Of a stretch of DNA of 35,700 nucleotides, positions 32,701-35,700 are shown in pieces. The DNA lies in the NCBI GenBank assembly GCA_903834625.1, contig CAILJQ010000114.1:1-35700 (forward strand). Direction: 5' to 3'. The DNA comes from an uncultured Bacteroidota bacterium. Its GTDB lineage: Bacteria; Bacteroidota; Bacteroidia; UKL13-3. The position numbers and the translations under genes are program-made. Under the pieces are notes generated by a model, which saw only the letters and a list, made by a program, of their open reading frames with translations, was not told the DNA's origin and made no database searches. The number at the start of each line of letters is the position of its first letter. The first letter of the stretch is position 1.

Positions 32701-34701
32701 ATGAATATGAAGAAAACCGCATTATTGTTAGGTTTTTTAGGTTGTTTAGGTGCATTTCAGGCGAGTGCTCAAAAAGGTTCTAAAAATGCTCCGGCCAAAA
32801 AACCCGTAGCTGTTGAGGTTGCAAAACCCAACCCGGTAATTTTTACCATTGGAGGTGAGGCTGTTTACCAAGATGAATTCTTGCGTCAGCTCAATAAAAA
32901 CAGAAAAGAAAAAACCAAGCCCACAGAAACTGAAATTCGTGAGTATCTAGATTTATACGTGAATTTTAAGTTGAAGGTGAAAGAGGCTATGGCCATGCAG
33001 TTAGATACCAATCCTGCTTTTCGCTCAGAATTATCTGGATACCGCAAGCAATTGGCTGCTCCTTATTTAAATGATAAAAAAGTAACTGAAGGTTTGATGC
33101 AAGAAGCTTTTGAGCGCATGAAATCTGAAGTAAATGCCTCACATATATTAATCAATGTGGCTCCTAATGCTTCTCCTAAAGATACTTTAGAGGCATGGAA
33201 TAAAATTGTAGATTTACGCAAGCGTTGCTTAAAGGGCGAAAGTTTTGATAGCCTCGCATCTAAATATTCTGAAGACCCATCTGCTAAGAAGAACTATGGT
33301 AAATTAGGTTGGTTCACCGTGTTTCAAATGGTTTATCCTTTTGAAAACATGGCTTACAAAACTGCCAAAGGCGATATCAGCATGCCATTTCGCACGCAAT
33401 TTGGTTACCATATTTTACGCGTTAACGGTAACCGTGCCGCACGAGGTGAGGTAAAAGTTCAACATATTATGGTGAGAACAGGTTATGGTTCTTCTTCGGA
33501 AGTAATGGCCAATGCCAAAGAAAGAATTGACATAGCTTATAATGAATTGCAAGCAGGCGCACCTTTTGATACTTTGGTTGAAAAATACTCACAAGATGAT
33601 GGCAGCAAAGCCAACAAAGGTGTTATGAATTGGATTGCTAGCTTAAGCGGGTACCCCGACGAGTTCAAAGACATTTGCTTTGGCTTAAAACCAGGCGAAA
33701 CCTCTAAGCCTTTCTCTACAGATTATGGCTGGCATATGGTTAAATACGTAGATTTCCGTCCGCTTGGCGAATACAAAGACGTACAAGATGTAATCAAAAA
33801 TAAAGTTACACGCGATAGCAGAAGTGAAGGAAGCAAAACGGCCGTTATCAACCGTGTGAAAAAAGAAAATAACTACAAAGAAAATGTGCTTAACATCAAT
33901 GAGTTTACTGCCAAGTTAGATAGCTCGTTGTTAAAAGCCCAGTGGAAATACAACAAAGATAAAATGGGTTCAAAACCATTGTTCACCATTGGCAACAAGG
34001 TTTATGATGCTGAAGAATTTGGTTTGTACTTAGAAGCAAACCAAGATGTGCATGAAAAAGAAAATGCAGCCATGGTAGCTAGAAACCATTTCGCAGCTTG
34101 GGCTAACGACAAATGTTTGGCGTATGAAGAAAGTATCTTAGAAACCAAATATCCAGATTTTAATAATATCATGACCGAATACCATGATGGTATTTTGTTG
34201 TTTGATTTAACAGATAGAAAAGTATGGAGCAAAGCCATCAACGATACTGCTGGTTTGGAAGCCTATTATGAAACCATCAAAGGTAAATACATGTGGAAAG
34301 AGCGCTTAAGCTATGAAGTGTTTAATTGCCTTGATGCCAAAACCAAAGCTACTGCCATGAAGATGTTGAACGCAGGAAAATCTGAAGATTTGGTATTTGC
34401 TAAACTCAACAAAAAAATCACCAATGCCCTTGTTGCTAAAGGTAACAAAGCAGAAAAAACAGATCCAACTGCCGCTAAATTATGGGATAAAAAAGGTGTA
34501 GTGGATATTCCAGATGCAGACGGATTTAAATTCTATTATGTATTAGGTGTATTGCCTCCAGAAGTGAAGTCGTTAAAGGAATCAAAAGGTTTAGTGACCA
34601 GCGATTACCAGGAGTTTTTAATGAAAGAATGGGTGAACGAATTGCGTAACAAATACACTGTTACTGTAAATGAACCTGCCTTGATGGATTTAACCAAATA
34701 A
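32701..34701 (+). CDS. Periplasmic peptidyl-prolyl isomerase with two parvulin domains (PpiC/SurA-like)
   Basis: A 666-residue exported folding factor. Signal peptide MNMKKTALLLGFLGCLGAFQASAQ. After a lysine/proline-rich linker comes a SurA-N-like helical region (TIGGEAVYQDEFLRQLNKNRKEK to about 125). The two parvulin domains are visible as VNASHILINVAP...YSEDPSAKKNYGKLGWF...FRTQFGYHILRV and VKVQHIMVRTG...YSQDDGSKANKGVMNWI...FSTDYGWHMVKY. A long C-terminal region without an obvious fold completes it. SurA-type proteins chaperone outer-membrane barrels across the periplasm; with SprA and other barrels encoded here that role is plausible. It overlaps the convergent gene by 12 bases. Confidence 0.93.
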   Translation: MNMKKTALLLGFLGCLGAFQASAQKGSKNAPAKKPVAVEVAKPNPVIFTIGGEAVYQDEFLRQLNKNRKEKTKPTETEIREYLDLYVNFKLKVKEAMAMQLDTNPAFRSELSGYRKQLAAPYLNDKKVTEGLMQEAFERMKSEVNASHILINVAPNASPKDTLEAWNKIVDLRKRCLKGESFDSLASKYSEDPSAKKNYGKLGWFTVFQMVYPFENMAYKTAKGDISMPFRTQFGYHILRVNGNRAARGEVKVQHIMVRTGYGSSSEVMANAKERIDIAYNELQAGAPFDTLVEKYSQDDGSKANKGVMNWIASLSGYPDEFKDICFGLKPGETSKPFSTDYGWHMVKYVDFRPLGEYKDVQDVIKNKVTRDSRSEGSKTAVINRVKKENNYKENVLNINEFTAKLDSSLLKAQWKYNKDKMGSKPLFTIGNKVYDAEEFGLYLEANQDVHEKENAAMVARNHFAAWANDKCLAYEESILETKYPDFNNIMTEYHDGILLFDLTDRKVWSKAINDTAGLEAYYETIKGKYMWKERLSYEVFNCLDAKTKATAMKMLNAGKSEDLVFAKLNKKITNALVAKGNKAEKTDPTAAKLWDKKGVVDIPDADGFKFYYVLGVLPPEVKSLKESKGLVTSDYQEFLMKEWVNELRNKYTVTVNEPALMDLTK

Positions 34702-35598
34702 GGTTTTTTCTAAGTTCCAAGTGCCACCATTATGCATAGCTACTAAGGTGCTGCCAGATTGGAAATAATTTTTAGATAAAAGGTCTTCAATGGCCCACAT
34801 CATTTTTGCCTCATAAACATGGTCGATTAAAATACCTGTTTGTGAGGCAAATTTTTTTTGATACGTTACCAACTCTCCAGTGGCTTTAGCATATCCCCCA
34901 AAGTGATAGGAATGATGTAAGCAAAAGTTGTTTGTATCAAAGGCAGAGAACTCCTCTGCCATGGCTTCTGCGCCTTTTAATACTACAACTCCATGTGCTT
35001 TTATGGGTAGGCTTGTTTCTTCAATGCCTCGTAACAAACCTCGTAAGGTAGATCCCGTACCCACAGAACAAAACAACTGAATGGGCAACTTACTTTCTTT
35101 AATCATTGTGTCCCATTCTTTGGTTTGGGTCATCACTTCTGCCACACCTTGTTCTCCTAATAATCCACCTCCACCTTCGGGTATTTGAAAGGCAATTCGG
35201 TTCGAACCGAAATACTTGGCATACAAACCTTCCTTATCTTTATACTCCGTTCTACTCACAAATTGAAGTTCCATGCCAAAGGCCAAACAACGATCTAATA
35301 CGTAATTGCTTACTTGCTCACCTCTTACAAAGGCATGTGTGGCAAAGCCGTATTTTTCTCCTGCAGCAGCTGTTGCTAATAAATGGTTGCTGTATGCGCC
35401 ACCATAGGTAACCAACATTTTTTTTTGCTGTGAATGGGCTGCCAATAAATGGTATTTGAGTTTGCGCCACTTGTTGCCAGAAATGTGTTCATGGCTTAAG
35501 TCTTCGCGTTTCATGAGCAGTCTTATCCCTTTCTCTTCCGTACTAGGCAAGCTTATTTCTTGAAAGGGGGCGTATGGCTCACTTATCTGTAGCAACAT
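34690..35598 (-). CDS. ACC deaminase / D-cysteine desulfhydrase family protein (PLP-dependent)
   Basis: A 302-residue pyridoxal-phosphate enzyme of fold type II. The family N-terminus is clear: LLMKREDLSHEHISGNKWRKLKY (residues 27-49), with the PLP-binding lysine K43 in SGNKWRKLKY, then TYGGAYSNHLLATAAAG for the substrate region and GTGSTLRGLLRG as the phosphate-binding loop. Members act as 1-aminocyclopropane-1-carboxylate deaminase or D-cysteine desulfhydrase; which one cannot be decided from the motifs I can see. The ATG at 35596-35598 (MLLQISEP) is preferred over an upstream start. A copy of the recurrent palindrome, extended to 16 bases (35196-35211), lies within it. The 3' end overlaps the foldase gene by 12 bases. 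Confidence 0.92.
   Translation of the reverse strand: MLLQISEPYAPFQEISLPSTEEKGIRLLMKREDLSHEHISGNKWRKLKYHLLAAHSQQKKMLVTYGGAYSNHLLATAAAGEKYGFATHAFVRGEQVSNYVLDRCLAFGMELQFVSRTEYKDKEGLYAKYFGSNRIAFQIPEGGGGLLGEQGVAEVMTQTKEWDTMIKESKLPIQLFCSVGTGSTLRGLLRGIEETSLPIKAHGVVVLKGAEAMAEEFSAFDTNNFCLHHSYHFGGYAKATGELVTYQKKFASQTGILIDHVYEAKMMWAIEDLLSKNYFQSGSTLVAMHNGGTWNLEKTLFG
35196..35211. repeat. Recurrent palindromic word, longest copy (TTCGGTTCGAACCGAA)
   Basis: A 16-base perfect palindrome with the core GGTTCGAACC, inside the deaminase gene. The core also occurs at 25458-25467 and 31452-31461, and near-identical words GGTTCAGACC/GGTCTGAACC at 3783, 3921, 11105 and 30516 and GGTTCAAACC at 25377. It is listed as one repeat family; its role is unknown. 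Confidence 0.6.
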
Positions 35599-35700
35599 TT
35601 TTGGTTTGAGGAATAAGAACAAGAAGGGCAGCAACCCACAAGAAAGGCGCAATGGCTATACGATACCTCGATAAGCCCAAAACTCCCGTAGAAGCCATGA
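35579..35700 (-). CDS. C-terminal fragment of a probable membrane protein (partial)
   Basis: An open minus-strand frame enters from the right edge and stops at 35579-35581, overlapping the start of the deaminase gene by 20 bases. The visible part, about 39 residues, includes a hydrophobic segment, IAIAPFLWVAALLVLIPQ, followed by a short polar tail, consistent with a last membrane helix. An ATG at 35696-35698 might instead be the true start of a tiny gene. Too short to identify. Confidence 0.4.
   Translation of the reverse strand, partial: MASTGVLGLSRYRIAIAPFLWVAALLVLIPQTKNVATDK

Overview
The window is A+T-rich chromosomal DNA from a member of the Bacteroidota. The evidence is the gene set: the type IX secretion (T9SS) outer-membrane protein SprA directly downstream of ruvA, a giant T9SS cargo protein with a C-terminal sorting domain, Bacteroidota-style histidine kinase and lipoprotein signals, promoters of the TTG/TTTG...TAnnTTTG type, and no clear Shine-Dalgarno sequences. 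The species cannot be named from the sequence. I found no rRNA, tRNA, CRISPR array, insertion sequence or phage gene, and no gene-free stretch longer than about 225 bases.

Layout. 1-3727 (minus): ruvA then the N-terminal ~1042 residues of sprA, which runs off the left edge. 3892-6150: a small exported protein, apaG, and an outer-membrane protein. 6248-8473 (minus): a SulP anion transporter fused to a beta-carbonic anhydrase, divergent from a conserved hypothetical gene. 9186-12567 (minus): LUD-domain protein, lpxH, an exported propeller-like protein and prfA, with an unusual run of TTG start codons. 12670-13554 (plus): an exported protein that converges on a perfect bidirectional terminator.

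13610-24184 (minus) is the most interesting part: six tightly packed genes (gaps of 4 to 14 bases), all encoding proteins with export signals. In transcription order they are a DUF4384/LPP20-like protein, a caspase-family (C14) protein with CARDB-like domains, an outer-membrane barrel-like protein, a Kelch lipoprotein, a 1751-residue T9SS cargo (seven 64-residue SBBP repeats, eleven PKD-like domains, sorting tail), and a small LPP20-like protein. A structured inverted-repeat leader precedes the first gene, and the bidirectional terminator closes the unit. It looks like one cell-envelope or surface system whose overall function is unknown to me.

24408-31228 is mostly housekeeping: accD, class I fructose-bisphosphate aldolase (with a textbook promoter and terminator), a GNAT acetyltransferase, a long-chain acyl-CoA synthetase, peptide deformylase, ruvX and an orphan histidine kinase. 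31406-35700 holds a hypothetical protein, a cyclase-family hydrolase, a two-parvulin-domain periplasmic foldase, an ACC deaminase/D-cysteine desulfhydrase homologue and a fragment at the right edge.

A 10-base palindromic word, GGTTCGAACC, and close relatives (GGTTCAGACC, GGTTCAAACC) recur eight times in coding and non-coding DNA, far more than base composition predicts.
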